NCBI GenBank assembly: GCA_008711295.1
Contig: VUYV01000392.1
Location: forward strand, 142,154 to 206,153
From: Anarhynchus alexandrinus
Lineage: Eukaryota; Chordata; Aves; Charadriiformes; Charadriidae
DNA length: 64,000 bases
Reading direction: 5' to 3'
The translations under genes and the position numbers were made by a program. This document shows positions 46,778 through 58,304 of this stretch, piece by piece. Under the pieces are notes generated by a model. That model saw only the letters and a list, made by a program, of their open reading frames with translations. It was not told the DNA's origin and did no database searches. The first letter of the stretch is position 1; each line of letters opens with the position of its first letter.

Positions 46778-48025
46778 GTAAGCCTCTGCCAGCAGCTCTG
46801 GAAACGAAGCAGAAGGACTTGCTGAATGTTTCCCCGCTGTTTAGCGAGGGCTTGGAGATGTCCTAAAAAGAAGTCCATAGCCTGAAGGAGGCAAAGTCAC
46901 CAGAGGGACGTTGGCATTGCATAAAGAATAAGGAGAGATGTAGAGGAGGGCAGGAGACGAGGGGATGGCCCTCGCGTTAGCACTGCAGGAGGCAGAGGAA
47001 GGTTTTGGGGGGACTGATCTCTAAAAACGGGCAGTCATTTTGCAGTGCAAGGCCAAATGAGTCTATGCTGCACAAAGAGAGAAAAGCAAAGGTGCTTTAG
47101 CCGAGGAGCCGGTCCTGCCTGGCGAAGGCTGTTTCCCTCCCGCAGCCCCGGGCCGGGCCGGGAAAGGCTGAGCTGCCCCGAGCCCGCGGCACCGTTCCCT
47201 GTCGCTTCCTGGGGACTGTCCTCCAGTCCAGCAAAATCCTGGACATCTAAGCCAGGGAGCCTTGATTCAGCTCTACCTTAATGTGCCAGCAGCAATGACA
47301 GGGTGGTAGGTTTTCATTAGGTTTTTCTTTTGTTCCATCTGTTTTTTCTCTCTCCGCTTTGCTGCTGGTTTGTGCGCATGTTTCTGTCTTGTTTTTAATT
47401 TTCCCTTCTGTTTGACGCTAACCTTTTTGAAGGTTTGAGGGCAAAAGTGGGGGAAAAAGGAGTGAGAAAATTCACTGTTTGAATCCGTGTTTTGGTGCTG
47501 CTGTGTAGCGCGTGTCTGCCCATGCTCTGCAAGGAACTGCCTCTGGAGAGCCGTCCTCGATGCACGGCAGTGTCGCTCCTCGCCCGTGCCAGTGAAGAGC
47601 GGGTGCTGTGCCCATCCCGGGTGCACACACACCGCACACCTCCTGTGCAACACGTCCCATGGCTTAATTCCTTAAAGTGCGAGTTTCCAGCCCTCTGCAG
47701 TTTGTTTTCTGCCGTCAGAAGGACCTTTCGTGTTGTTTCTCTTGCCTCAATTTCCTTCCCGACTGTCCTCCAACCAGTGGCTCCCCTGCCGTTGTGCAAG
47801 GGGGGGTAATTGCGGCAACACCCACCAGTCAGAAATAAGCGATCCTCTCCGGGAGGAGCGCGGATGAGCTCCCTGAGGGACCCTTACACCAAGAGACAGC
47901 AACAGGCTCCGGCTGCAAAAATAAGAGAGACCAGAGGTTAAAAAGTAAATGATGGTTTTGGAGAGCCAGTGTGGCTGCAGCTGAGCCGCGGCAGTGGGAG
48001 ATCATTGAGAGGTAAACTTCGGAGT
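46778..48025. other. Probable TMEM268 5' intron or intergenic, no gene seen
   Basis: A second GC-rich patch lies at about 47100-47215. Nothing coding was recognised. Confidence 0.4.
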
Positions 48026-48232
48026 CATGGAATCACGGAATTTTCAGAGTTGGAAGGGACCTCTAGAGATCACCCAGCCCCACTCCCCTGCCAAAGCAGG
48101 ACTGCCCAGAGCACATCACTCAGGACTGCATCCAGGCGGGGCTTGAAAATCTCCAGAGAAGGGCACTCCCCCACCCCCCTGGGCAGCCTGTGCCACTGCT
48201 CTGCCACCCCAACCAGAAAGGAGTTTCTCCGT
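48026..48232 (-). mobile_element. CR1 LINE fragment
   Basis: The plus strand reads catggaatcacggaattttc and then gggacctctagagatcaccc, ending gaaaggagtttctcc. This is the complement of a CR1 3' end of the TGATTCTGTGA-tailed type. About 650 bases upstream of the first TMEM268 coding exon. Confidence 0.9.
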
Positions 48233-48878
48233 GTATTTGAACGTGCATTTGAACGGATTCTTCTGAGCATTTGCTTTAACAACCACTCACAGCTCCTGGC
48301 TGACCTGAGTTGGTGACCTGCGTCAGCAGCGTTTGCCTGGAAAACCCGTGGGCACGGTGCCTGCTGCGGGGACGTGCCCCGTCGGCTCCCGGCACTGCCG
48401 CGGCGCAGAGGAGAGGTGAAGGGAAAGCGGAGACCCCCAAAAGGCTTTGCTGCTGCTGGGGGGAGGGCTCCTGCCTCCCGCTGCCATCAGTGGGTGCGTT
48501 TTTCTTCCTTACCTGCACTGCTTCCTTCGTGTGGTGGGGAATTACCCACCGCGGAAGCGAGCGGTGCCTGATGCTTCCAGGGAGGGGCGATGAAAAGCAC
48601 CCACTGAAAGCAGTAGCAAAAAGCCTATTGGCTTCGCAAGGAGAAAACCTGCCTATTCCTTGACTAATTCTTTTTAAAAAATATGAATGTTTAAGGATGT
48701 TGGGGTAATTTAAGGGTAAATTTTCCCGCACGCTGCGCTCGTGGCTGGCCAACACCTTCCTGGTGATAACACCCGCGGGGAGCGGGGTCCGAAGAGCAGA
48801 GTACGCCCGAGTCCTCTGGGCTGTTACCATTTGTTTGCCATCTCTAAGATTTGGGCTTTTCTTTTTTCCTCTTTTCAG

Positions 48879-49105
48879 GGCTAGAAAATGCCTCCTTGCT
48901 CACGGAGAGCAGGATCTCAAGGAAGTCGTCAGCGGGAGTGCGAGTGAGGATTTTGCGATCTGCTCGCCAAGGAGGAGAGCAGGCGGCCGCCTGCTGCCTC
49001 GGGGCTGAATCCGTCTCTCTTAGCGGTGGGGGATAAGGCAGATAGACAAAGTGCTGAATTTCTGACAGTACGACAGAGAGTCCCTCAAGGAGAGGCGCCT
49101 TCAGC
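48879..49105 (+). other. TMEM268: TMEM268 5' UTR part of first coding exon
   Basis: A strong polypyrimidine tract and CTTTTCAG precede 48879, so the leader is probably spliced from at least one upstream non-coding exon. An in-frame TGA at 49055-49057 excludes N-terminal extension through this leader. Confidence 0.6.
48888..48947 (+). promoter_or_regulatory. TMEM268: Upstream ORF in TMEM268 5' leader (19 codons)
   Basis: An ATG nine bases after the exon's acceptor opens a 19-codon frame (MPPCSRRAG...) ending TGA, well before and out of frame with the main ATG at 49106. If the exon is used as drawn, the uORF is in every transcript spliced at 48879 and could lower translation. Confidence 0.45.
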
Positions 49106-49211
49106 ATGGCCCATAAAATCCAAACTGGTGGAATTGAGAAAAACGGGTCACTGTCCTCCATCCTCTACTGTAAGAGCGATCTAAAGGAAGGAGCGCTGCA
49201 GTGGGTGAAAG
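49106..49211 (+). CDS. TMEM268: TMEM268 coding exon 1 (residues 1-35 plus one base)
   Basis: MAHKIQTGGIEKNG... to ...LQWVK, then GTAAGC donor in phase 1. The N terminus differs from the human one, which is typical for this poorly conserved segment. The start is chosen by the in-frame stop upstream and by splice continuity. Confidence 0.88.
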
Positions 49212-52200
49212 GTAAGCGAGCGACTTGGTGATAAGGAGAAAGGTGGTTTTGAGTACAATGCCCTTAAAATAACACAAGCTGGGTCTTTCAAAGGTGCTCA
49301 TTAACAGCATCTCATTTGCAAAAGTAACTAAACATTACAGATGTTTCAGCATTTTGGGGAGGGGATGGAGACACTTTGACTTTTTTGGAAAGCCTGATGT
49401 ATAGGAATGAATGGACACCCACCTATTGAAAGCCAGGACCCTGGAAGTCCTATTCTCTTGGCCTTCAAAAGTCAAAATCTTTGGGAAACATGGCATGTGC
49501 TTTCCAGGTGACTCCCTTCCCCGGTAACAATTTGCTCCCTCTCTGCAGCACTACTTCCAAAACCGCCCGAGGTGCTGTGCAGAGACGGAAGGCAGTGCCA
49601 TGGATGGCTGTTCTCGCCGAGATCTCCGTGCACCATTCAGCAGGGCACCCTTTTACCTTCCTGAGTTCATGGCACCTCCTTAGAGCTCAGTTTTTGCAGG
49701 GGCGAAGCAGCTCTTGTCGCTCCAGCAGAGGTCAAGGAGCTGAGCCCCTCTGCAAATCTCAGCCTGGTACCCAACTTTGTGCCGAGCGACTTGACGAAAG
49801 CCATGGAGAACAGGAGAGCTGAGCCCAAGGCTGAGGCCATTTGTTTTTATTCTTGCTTTATACTCACCGCCTCCACTGTTCTGTGTCAGGAGGAGATAAA
49901 CCTCAGCAAAAAAACAGGACTTTGTTATCCTGGGGATTTCAGACGCATCTCCTCTTCCCTTCTTGATTCGATGCAGTCATGCCCTGTTGTCATGTAATTG
50001 CCTCGTTTCACTTGGCATCTCCTGTTCCTGAGCAGGGAAGAGATGATGAGGATGGAGGACATAAGTGGGAGAGAAGGGAAAGGTGAGTGCCCGCTGCGTT
50101 TCAGCCAGCACAGCGGTCTGGGAGAGCACTAAGTGGCATCTCGGTGGGAGCAGCCCCAGGGGACACCTCGCTGACCCCAGGTCTGCAAAGGGGAAGGAAG
50201 GTCAGGTGAAACATCTCAGTGAAACAGGATCTCATCTGAACAAGGGGCTTCCTTAGACCCGATCTCTTCCTCTTGACACAGCACAGCTTGTGCAAACTCT
50301 AGATGAATGCCAGATGGGATGCCTGGAGATCACAGCTCTCCTGTGCCACTCCAAGGCTGCTCTCCTCAGCTCAGAGCAGCCTGCTCCTCAAATCTAGGAC
50401 AGGATGTCTTCACACTTCCTAGGCTCCTGACTGCAACTTGGGTCTCTGGATTACATCTCTGATCCTAGCCCAAGCTGAAACATGGGAAGCTGAGAGCCTT
50501 GAGCAGAGCCATGATGCCCAGGAGCGCTGCTGGAGTGGGGACCTCGGTGCTGGAGGACCTATAGGGCTCATAGTCCAGTGCAGCCTTGCAACATCCCAGG
50601 CAATATGATTGTTGGAAAGCACTTTGATTTGATTGCTCAAGCTTTTTCTTGTGGTGGGTGGGGTGGTTAGGCAATGGGGGACCTCTCTAAGAGGTAGACA
50701 GCCTTAGCAGCAGCGAGCAGCTTGAGTCCATTGTCCTTTCAGTTAGGGGTCAGTGAGGCAAGGCATTACCCTGCGGAAGATAAGAGCATTATGTTATCTC
50801 TGACTGCTCAGTCCTGGAATGTGTGTGGGGTTTCCTTGGTTTTTTTGTAGTTTGTTTCTGTACAGGGGACATCAGGCTGCTTCCAAAGCTCCTTGTGATG
50901 TTCTTAGAACTGTCCGAGGGGAGACTCTGGATCCATGTAAAACATGTCAGGGTGGTCTGCGTTCCTCAGTCTTCCCTTTGCCGTGTGCTCCTTAGCTGCT
51001 GGGAGGAAAACCCATGCCAGAGTCATGCTCATCACTCCTTTGGGCTCTTGCAGAACCCCTCGATGGCCAGGTGCTCATGGTGCTCAGCATGGACAACAAC
51101 TGCTCAGCCACCTCCTTTGACATGGAGCTTTCTGCAGAGAAACTGAAGTCTCTTGGGGTTGAGGTAAGCTCCTCCTGCGTAATCTCCCCTGGGGACCCTG
51201 TAGGAGTGAACGCTCGCTGGATTAGCATCATTTGCATTTGCACCCACATCACAGACAGCTCCTGGGTTTTTTTTGGTTTGCGTGGCTTGTTTCAGTTCAA
51301 CTTCAGCCTGTTCCCCGTGGACTGCAAGTTGACTGTAATGATCTTGGCTTAAACCCCCATGAAGAAACCCATTCAGCATAAGTTCTAGTGAGGGGGTTGA
51401 AAGTCACTCTGATGGGATGGAGCATCCCTGGGACAATCTGTCTTGTCTTGTCCTTTGTCATAAAAAGGTGGTTTTCTCTCATGGCTTTCCCTGCACTTTC
51501 CAGGGAGATATTACTCACTGCAAATGAGGCAAGAACACGCGGTTTTGGTCTGTGACAGCTGTATGGATGAGATTGGAGGTGTGCTCTGCGGGAGGGTGCT
51601 CTAGGACACAGCTTTGAGTGGCAGTGCCAGCCTGGCCCCGTGATGACTGCCCAGGCTGCTTCTAGGAGCCCGAAACTGGAGGGTGGCCCCAGTTTACTGT
51701 TTGCTCCCCGAGCAGGTGGCAGCAGATCNATGATGACTGCCCAGGCTGGTTCTGATGGGACTAGGAGCCCGAAACTGGAGGGTGGCCCCAGTTTACTGTT
51801 TGCTCCCCGAGCAGGTGGCAGCAGATCAGTGGAGAAGGTTAATCCAGGATGCTGTCCTGAAGCCTGAAGTGAGACGGTACATGTTCTACAACTCCAGGGC
51901 GTTCCAGATAGCCATCGCCGTGGTAAGGATGGAGGGGTCTCTCCCAGGCTTGGCATAGACTCGCATTTGCTGAGATGCATCAAGACCTACACCTGGGGTT
52001 TCTGCGCCCAGGGAGGGAGAGAGGTTTGGATGGGGAAGAGACACTGGTTTTCACATACCCCAGTGGGCTTAAGGCTCCTTTGGAAATCCCAGTTCACAGA
52101 CTGGAGGGCAAGGCACCTTCTCCAGCCCCTCGCTGGAGGGGCATTTTTTAAACTTGATTTGAAAACCCCGTAGATATTCTGGTTCTGATGTTAATTAAGA

Positions 52201-55200
52201 CCAATGAACCAGTCAATTTTGGTTACTGAGTTGCCTGTCTAGTCTTGTTTGGCTACTTCTGGTGAAAGAAGCTCCTCCAGAGACCCCAACCATTAGCATC
52301 TACTGTAAGGCTGATACTCTGCAGTGTGCTGAGGGTGTGATAAAACCCGACTCCTTCATTTTAGTTGCACTTGGTTTTTTTGGATAGCCATTATACATGT
52401 CTTCCCCTCCTTTCACTAATATTGTAGGAATTGGTGCTCAGTGTTTTGAGGGTTTTGGTGCCTGTTTAGTGCAAATGAGTTATATCACTGCAAGATGATG
52501 CTGTGACATGTTGTGCTGTACATGTTATATTTGCTTTTAGGCAGTCTCTGCCCAACTGCGTGCTATCTGAAGTAAAGGACAAACGAATTCAGTTTTGCCT
52601 GTCTTTATGCAAAGGCCAAGTTTGTCAGTCCTTAAAATAGTCCTTGAGCCCAGTGTCAGTGTCCAACCTTTGAGCGTTATTGTAATTGAGTAGTCTCTGC
52701 AGCACCTTGAGTGCTTTGACATAGGAGCTTTCTAAATACAGGGACTATTAGAAGCATTATCAATATGCCTCAGTGAGTGCATTTCTTATCTAAATGGAAG
52801 AACTCGGTTCAAATCCTTCCGAGGTATGAATCATCATTAATAATTCACTCTCTGTCTTTGATGACCAGTAATTTTTTATAATAAACTAGGGCTCACTCCA
52901 TCCTTCTAGTCCTTTCTTTCCCCTTTTTATTATTGCAAAGAACTTCTGTCCTTTCTCACTCTCTGAAAATCTCATGTGACTTAATTTATGGTAAGGTATT
53001 ACCCCCGGGAGAAGGGACCGGTAGTTTTCTCATTCCCTTGACTTTTCTCCCTTTCATAGTTTTGTGAGCATCATCAGTCTCTCTGGCTTTTTATAGGTTT
53101 TCTACGTGTCTCTCTGGACAAACATTTACTCCACAGTCCAGCTGTGTTCCTTCGGACGCTACTGGGGGGCCAGCGTGCTGGTGACCCTGGCTGCCGTAGC
53201 AGTCACCGTCGTTGTGATACTGATTATCGATCGTCGCCAGAGGAAGGTAAGAGGAGGCTGACTGTGTGCGGGCGCGCAGCACGTGGGGAGCAGTGCCGAA
53301 GCGCTGGGACCCAGCCCACCTCCGAGATGCATACGAAGAACAAAATTATCCAGGGAGAAAGGGATATTTTTACAGCAGACTTGGAGATTGGGTTCAGGCA
53401 AGAGATGTTTTACAGCCAAGTTAAGTGTTGCAATGCCTAAAAAGTAGGTGCTGAGCCCGGCAGGCTGGCTCAGAGCGCCTGCTGTCGCCGGAGAGAAAGC
53501 GACCCGTCGCGGAGTGCAGTTCGCACTCCCACGGCTGGTGGGAAGCCACAGGGGTGGCCAGCAGAGCCGGCTCCTGCCCTGCTTCTGACCTCCGTCCTTG
53601 CAGTCTCGGCTGTGTGCAGCCATTTATGGCATCCTTTACCTGCGTCGCTGCGGTGCCCTGCACCTTGCAACAGGTTCAGAATGAAAAAAGCAGCTCCTAA
53701 CCCACAGCAGTTGCAATAATATTATAAAACCGATGTAGACTGGGCAGTAGAAGGAAACACGAAGGTGATGTTGGCGTGAGAGGCAACCAGCCTGCAGCAT
53801 CCCCTGGTTCGTTGTTGTAGGAATTTTGTTTTGGCCAAGCTTTTGTTTGTAGGAATTGTAGGAGTATGGAAATTTCTAAGGAACAATCTGAAGAATAGTA
53901 TTGGAAAGGCTTCACTCAAAATCCAGAGCGGTCCTTGCACTGATCTGAATGGATTTTGGAGCAAGCCTCAAACGACAGCCGTGCAATGGTTCTCCCAAAG
54001 GGAAACCTGGCAAATGTGGGGGTGCGCAGAGGTTCAGGGAGGGAGTCCTTCACTCAGGACTGTTAGGGAAGGAGGAGAGAACATGATCCTGGAAGTTGAC
54101 TCCGCTTCAGACATCTTGTCTATAAGAGAAATAATCCTCAGTGGGATTTCTGACTGTGCAGACACCCGCGGGCGGTGGCTAGGCCAATACTGGTGGCTGG
54201 TGACAATCCTGCCTGACTGCCTGCAGACCGCTCTTGTCACCGCTTTCCTTTCAGAGACGCAGTATTCGGGATTATCCAGCTGCAGACTGTAGCTGTAGGC
54301 TCACCCAGCTCTTGCCGTAAAGCGTGTTAATTTTTCCTGCATTCTTTAACAGATAAATATGAACACAGATGTGAGGCTGGCGGCTGTCAATGAAATCTTT
54401 ATCAAACACGGTTTAATACTGGGGATTACAGATGCCTTGGATGGGCCACACAACATCCTACAAGTATCCTTTCTGTAGGGAATCATTTATACCCCTCCTG
54501 GGAAGCTAACGACGTGGAGATGTTTATGGATGTTATGATCCATGAGGATTTCCAGTGGGTGGGATTTCTGGGGTTTCTAGGATTTTTCTTTTCTCCTGTT
54601 GGACGGCATGAGGGATTGGGTATTTTTTCTTCTACTAAAAGTGGGGATTGAGATACGCCCAAAGGCAATGTGAAATAATAAGTCTAAAATATTGAAGTGG
54701 GATTAGTCCTTTGGGCAGGCAATGGTTCCTGAAAGTGTTATACGTACGTGACAGTGATGATTCTCATTATGAGCAGAGTGACAGCAATGTGCCTATGGCA
54801 AAANCAACACAGGGAAAACCAGAGTCCCCATCCCTGGGAGCTCCTGTTCTGCCTTGCAGAGACAAACTAAGCCAACAGCATCCAAGTGCCTCTGCTCTCC
54901 AGGTGTTTCGTAGCCCTGGGCTCCCTCCTTCAGGCACATTAGAGAACTCGATTTCACGGGGCGTGTGCCTGGCAGCCCGGTCTGTACCTGCCAAGCACTT
55001 CTGACCTTCATGGCCTTTTAAAAATGCAGGTTGAAGAAACCAGGTAGGGGGAGGCTCATTTGTGGCTCTTCAGAGATGCCTTTTCTGGACTGGATGAAGA
55101 TTTAGGGGAAAGAAGAGAGTTTGAAGACAGCATAGAAGTGTAAAATGAAGGTGAGAGAGATGGTCTCTCAGATTTGCTGGTGGACCTCATTGCACTTCAT

Positions 55201-58200
55201 ATGTACAGAGAGGTATGAAATAGAAATGGAGAGGGAGCCAAGGCTGAAACACAGGGTCAGAGAAGGGGGCAGGGAATAGCGCAGGAGGTCTGGCAGGGGT
55301 GAAGTCATGCAGAATGAGGAGAAAGTACTTAAGAACTTGAATGATGTGTTTGTTCAGACCAGCATAGTTTTGCACCTCAGTAAGTGAGGACTAACCCAAG
55401 GAGCCTTCACCTTTACCTACGTGTCCCAGAACTGCCTGAGAGCAGAAAACAACCCAAGGATTTACTATTTCTCGGTCTGCTCCAATGTCAGATCTGTTTT
55501 AACCCTCTATTTTTTATGCTGTTTCTGAATTGCCTTGATGATGGTAGCTTTGGCTGCCTTCTGTGGGGCTGCTGCTCTCAAAGCTGGCAGGAATCACATC
55601 CCCAACACGTTGCTCTTGGTAGACTCTTCGCAAACAGGGCCTTCGTCCTGAAGACAAGCACCAAGTACAGTAAATTTTGTAAAAAAATAAATGGAATGAA
55701 ACCCTAGGAAAAAAGGAAAGAAAGCAGGAAGGCGTTTAGGGGACTTAAGCCAAGGTGACCCGCCAGTTTATTTAGATGTAAGGCCACTGAGATGAGTGAT
55801 GGGCAACAGCCCTGGGTTATCCCAGTTTTCACCCCTCCAGGGTGCAGGAGGTGTACCAGGAGGACTGGCTTCCCTCTGGGGCAATGCCCCCCTTCCCTGC
55901 CACCCCTCTTCTCTTCCCCTTTACCTTGAGGTTTTGCCTTAGCCCGGACCCTCTTGGCTCAAAATTAGCCCTGCGATGTGTCATTTGGTACCCGTGTCCT
56001 GAGCATTCCGTGGGCACCACCTGCCTTTGCTCCGCTTCCTGCGAGGTCCGTACCACGATCCGCATGGAGACGGAGGGCTGCGGAGGGGGAAGCGTGGAAA
56101 GACCCCTTCCTTAACCCTGCCCGTCCCAGCTGTGGTTCGTGCGCTTCAGCCCAGAGCGCTGCCTCCAGTCCTTGTCAGCCCACATCACGGAGCTGCAGAG
56201 GACACGGCAGGTAAGTGACGGTGGGCGCAGCCCGAGCTCTTGCGGTGACCCACTATGCAGGTCCACGCCTATGCCCCAGCTTTGGTGGGATGGAGGTGGA
56301 CAAGGAGAACTGAGCGTTTGAGTGTCCTCCTGGGCATCCTCTGCTGTGAACTGGGAGGTGGGTAAACTGCCCAGTCCAGTAGGAATTTGTTTAGGCCCTG
56401 TAGTATGTGTGTGTCTGGATAATTAACCATACAGCTTTAATAAAGGAAAGTCATCGAGAGTCAAGGGCAAATTTGAGAACATGTATCACAACCTGAAACA
56501 GCTGAGACCTTGAGCTGTCCTCCTGAGATAACTGGGATAGCCTGAGGAATAAGTAAACGCTGTGCTGGGTTAACTGTATGAAAATTACATCCTCTTGGCC
56601 TTCAGAAGATCTTTTCCCCTGTGCGGGTGTATAACATACAGCGCTCTCCTGCACTGAATCGCCCCAGCTGACCACGGCCGCGGGATGAGAGGCGAAGGGG
56701 TACAACCCCCCGAGAACCTCAAGGCTGCTCACCTCACTGGGTGAACCAACAGATGCAGATCGGGGGGTGGACAGTAACGCACCAATTCACGTATTGGCTG
56801 ATATCTCTCATGTAGTTTTTAAAGGCAAAAATTCTCCGTGCGAGGCTGCGACTGGGAGCAGCCACCAGCGCGAGAGGCCGCCGATGGCAGCAGGGCTGTG
56901 GGGAGAAGACACCCACCTCCGAGGGCTGCCACAGCTCTTGGCCAGTGCTGTTTTTCACTCTTGGGATGATAACTCCCAGGAGGAAAAAAACGTGCAGGAG
57001 AAATTTGTGCCCTTTAAAGGCTTTCTGCAGGACACCGCTGCTGCCTGCCTCTGGAGACCCCTTTCCCACCCCCAAATCTCTTTCTCTTCCAGTCGGGCTT
57101 GCGGCACAGCCTGGACCAGCTCTGTGTGGTTATGGAGGCGGCGGTTCGGCCCGACCCCAGGACAGAGGAGGAGGCTTTGCGTGAAGAGTCCCCTCTTTTA
57201 TCCAGTGGAGTGAACCTAAATAAACAGCCTGTGACATGCAATGAGCTGCTCCACCTCGTTCCTGAGGGCCCACCAGAGGTAATGAGAAATATCCCTCCCC
57301 AAAGGACAGAGGTGCCGAATGACCTTCCCAGGCACCTTGACTCCAAAACTCGTCCCAGCAACCACCAACCATGGGGACACCTCTTTTTTCACCAGTAGGA
57401 ACACCTGGAGGTCCACACACACCTTCTCCAGCCCTGAGACTGCTGAGCAGTTAATGCTCACTGAGCAGCTAGTGCTTAATCCTTGAGGAATTAATGGACT
57501 GGGCTTTTCCTTGCTGGTGGCCGGGGGTCCCTGTCTGGAAGACAACCTGTCCCAGGGTCCATGCAGGGACCCGGTGCCTGTGTCTGTCTGGGGATGAGCC
57601 ATGGCCATGCCCAGCCTTTGTCTCCTCCATGGGCCGTGCCTTCAAAGACTTGTACCACGCTGAGCAACAAATGTGTCCTCATTCCTGCTCAGCAAGAAGC
57701 TTCAAAAGGGATGATTTTGATTTATTTTACGGTTTTCCACTTGCTGTTACTAAGTGAATTCAGTGCAGGTGACATCTCTGCAGATTGAAGCTCTCTGGCC
57801 ATCTGCAGGCCAAAAAAAAAGGCACCAGGAGGCAGTGACAGAGCAGACAGGTCCCCAAGCAGCCCGACTCCCTGGCCACCCACTGGCGAGTGGTCATTTC
57901 ATGTCACTTCCCTGTGGGCACAGTGTGCCAGCACTGCTGACCAGAAGGGGATCTGGGACAGTTATATATGCCATTGGCTCCTGTCCTGTTTCTTTCAGAC
58001 AAGGACAGTCCTTGAACGAGGGAGAAAATGGTATTTAATGCATCACCCACTCTTCCCGCAGGTAGATGCTCTGCTCTGACACCTCTCGTGCTCGTTCCAG
58101 GTGATGGCCCAGCAGCTCCTGGTGATCTTCAGCGGATGCTACGTCCGGCTCCTGGTCACCGGCCGGCTCCCTCGGGCCGTGGCGGGGGGGCACCTGGAGC

Positions 58201-58280
58201 ACAGCAGCACGCCCTGTCTCTGCCAGTTCATCGAGACCACCGCGCTCAACACACACCAGAGCTGGTTTGTGGGCAGGTGA
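49106..58280 (+). CDS. TMEM268: Transmembrane protein 268 (gene span, 8 coding exons)
   Basis: Joined exons 49106-49211, 51054-51163, 51815-51922, 53097-53246, 54353-54463, 56130-56210, 57093-57278 and 58101-58280 give 343 residues; the human protein is 342 (from memory). The N-terminal cytosolic region contains GQVLMVLSMDNNCSATSFD (41-59). Two adjacent hydrophobic helices (about 102-122 and 131-152) form a hairpin. The cytosolic tail starts RRQRK and carries VNEIFIKHGLILGITDALDG, LWFVRF, QLCVVMEA and a C-terminal amphipathic region. This is the C9orf91/DUF4481 family. Its biochemical role is not settled; one report links the human protein to integrin beta-4. The tail contains an acidic dileucine motif EESPLL (253-258). 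All splice sites are GT/AG, and every intron after the first is phase 0. Its position after ATP6V1G1 matches mammals. Confidence 0.97.
49212..51053 (+). other. TMEM268: TMEM268 intron 1
   Basis: GTAAGC ... CTCTTGCAG. Unique sequence, no repeat or nested gene recognised. Confidence 0.85.
51054..51163 (+). CDS. TMEM268: TMEM268 coding exon 2 (residues 36-72)
   Basis: Encodes EPLDGQVLMVLSMDNN ... KLKSLGVE, matching the human segment NGQVLTVLRIDNTC. Acceptor CTTGCAG, donor GTAAGC. Confidence 0.97.
51641..51827. repeat. TMEM268: Direct duplication over the TMEM268 exon 3 acceptor, separated by one N
   Basis: Bases 51641-51728 (88) recur as 51731-51827 (97; a 9-base insertion and a substitution near its start), with a lone N at 51729. 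Each copy includes the polypyrimidine tract, the acceptor GAGCAG and the first 14 bases of exon 3. Only the second copy continues into the full exon. Confidence 0.93.
51815..51922 (+). CDS. TMEM268: TMEM268 coding exon 3 (residues 73-108)
   Basis: Encodes VAADQWRRLIQDAVLKPEVR ... YNSRAFQIAIAV, the approach to and the start of transmembrane helix 1. Phase 0 on both sides. Donor GTAAGG. Confidence 0.97.
51923..53096 (+). other. TMEM268: TMEM268 intron 3
   Basis: GTAAGG ... TTTTTATAG. No further feature recognised. Confidence 0.85.
53097..53246 (+). CDS. TMEM268: TMEM268 coding exon 4 (residues 109-158; membrane hairpin)
   Basis: Encodes VFYVSLWTNIYSTVQLCSFG (rest of helix 1 and loop), WGASVLVTLAAVAVTVVVIL (helix 2) and the positive-inside DRRQRK. 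Phase 0 on both sides; donor GTAAGA. Confidence 0.98.
53247..54352 (+). other. TMEM268: TMEM268 intron 4
   Basis: GTAAGA ... TTCTTTAACAG. No repeat or nested gene recognised. Confidence 0.85.
54353..54463 (+). CDS. TMEM268: TMEM268 coding exon 5 (residues 159-195)
   Basis: Encodes INMNTDVRLAAVNEIFIKHG ... DGPHNILQ, aligning with human NTNTDLRLAAAN. Donor GTATCC is weak. Phase 0 on both sides. Confidence 0.96.
54464..56129 (+). other. TMEM268: TMEM268 intron 5, with a lone N
   Basis: GTATCC ... CCGTCCCAG. A lone N at 54804 has no visible flanking duplication. No gene or repeat family recognised. Confidence 0.85.
56130..56210 (+). CDS. TMEM268: TMEM268 coding exon 6 (residues 196-222)
   Basis: Encodes LWFVRFSPERCLQSLSAHIT ... 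RTRQ, matching human LWFVYFDLENCVQFLSDHV. Donor GTAAGT, phase 0. Confidence 0.97.
56211..57092 (+). other. TMEM268: TMEM268 intron 6
   Basis: GTAAGT ... TTTCTCTTCCAG. No further feature recognised. Confidence 0.85.
57093..57278 (+). CDS. TMEM268: TMEM268 coding exon 7 (residues 223-284)
   Basis: Encodes SGLRHSLDQLCVVMEAAVRP, a Glu-rich stretch with the acidic dileucine EESPLL, then NELLHLVPEGPPE. Donor GTAATG, phase 0. Confidence 0.97.
57279..58100 (+). other. TMEM268: TMEM268 intron 7
   Basis: GTAATG ... GCTCGTTCCAG. No further feature recognised. Confidence 0.85.
58101..58280 (+). CDS. TMEM268: TMEM268 coding exon 8 (residues 285-343 and stop)
   Basis: Encodes VMAQQLLVIFSGCYVRLLVT (aligning with human [20 protein letters not shown]) and a diverged C terminus ending SWFVGR before TGA at 58278-58280. 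Confidence 0.97.
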   Translation: MMAQQLLVIFSGCYVRLLVTGRLPRAVAGGHLEHSSTPCLCQFIETTALNTHQSWFVGR

Positions 58281-58304
58281 CCGGAGGGGGCTGGGGGATG
58301 CTGA

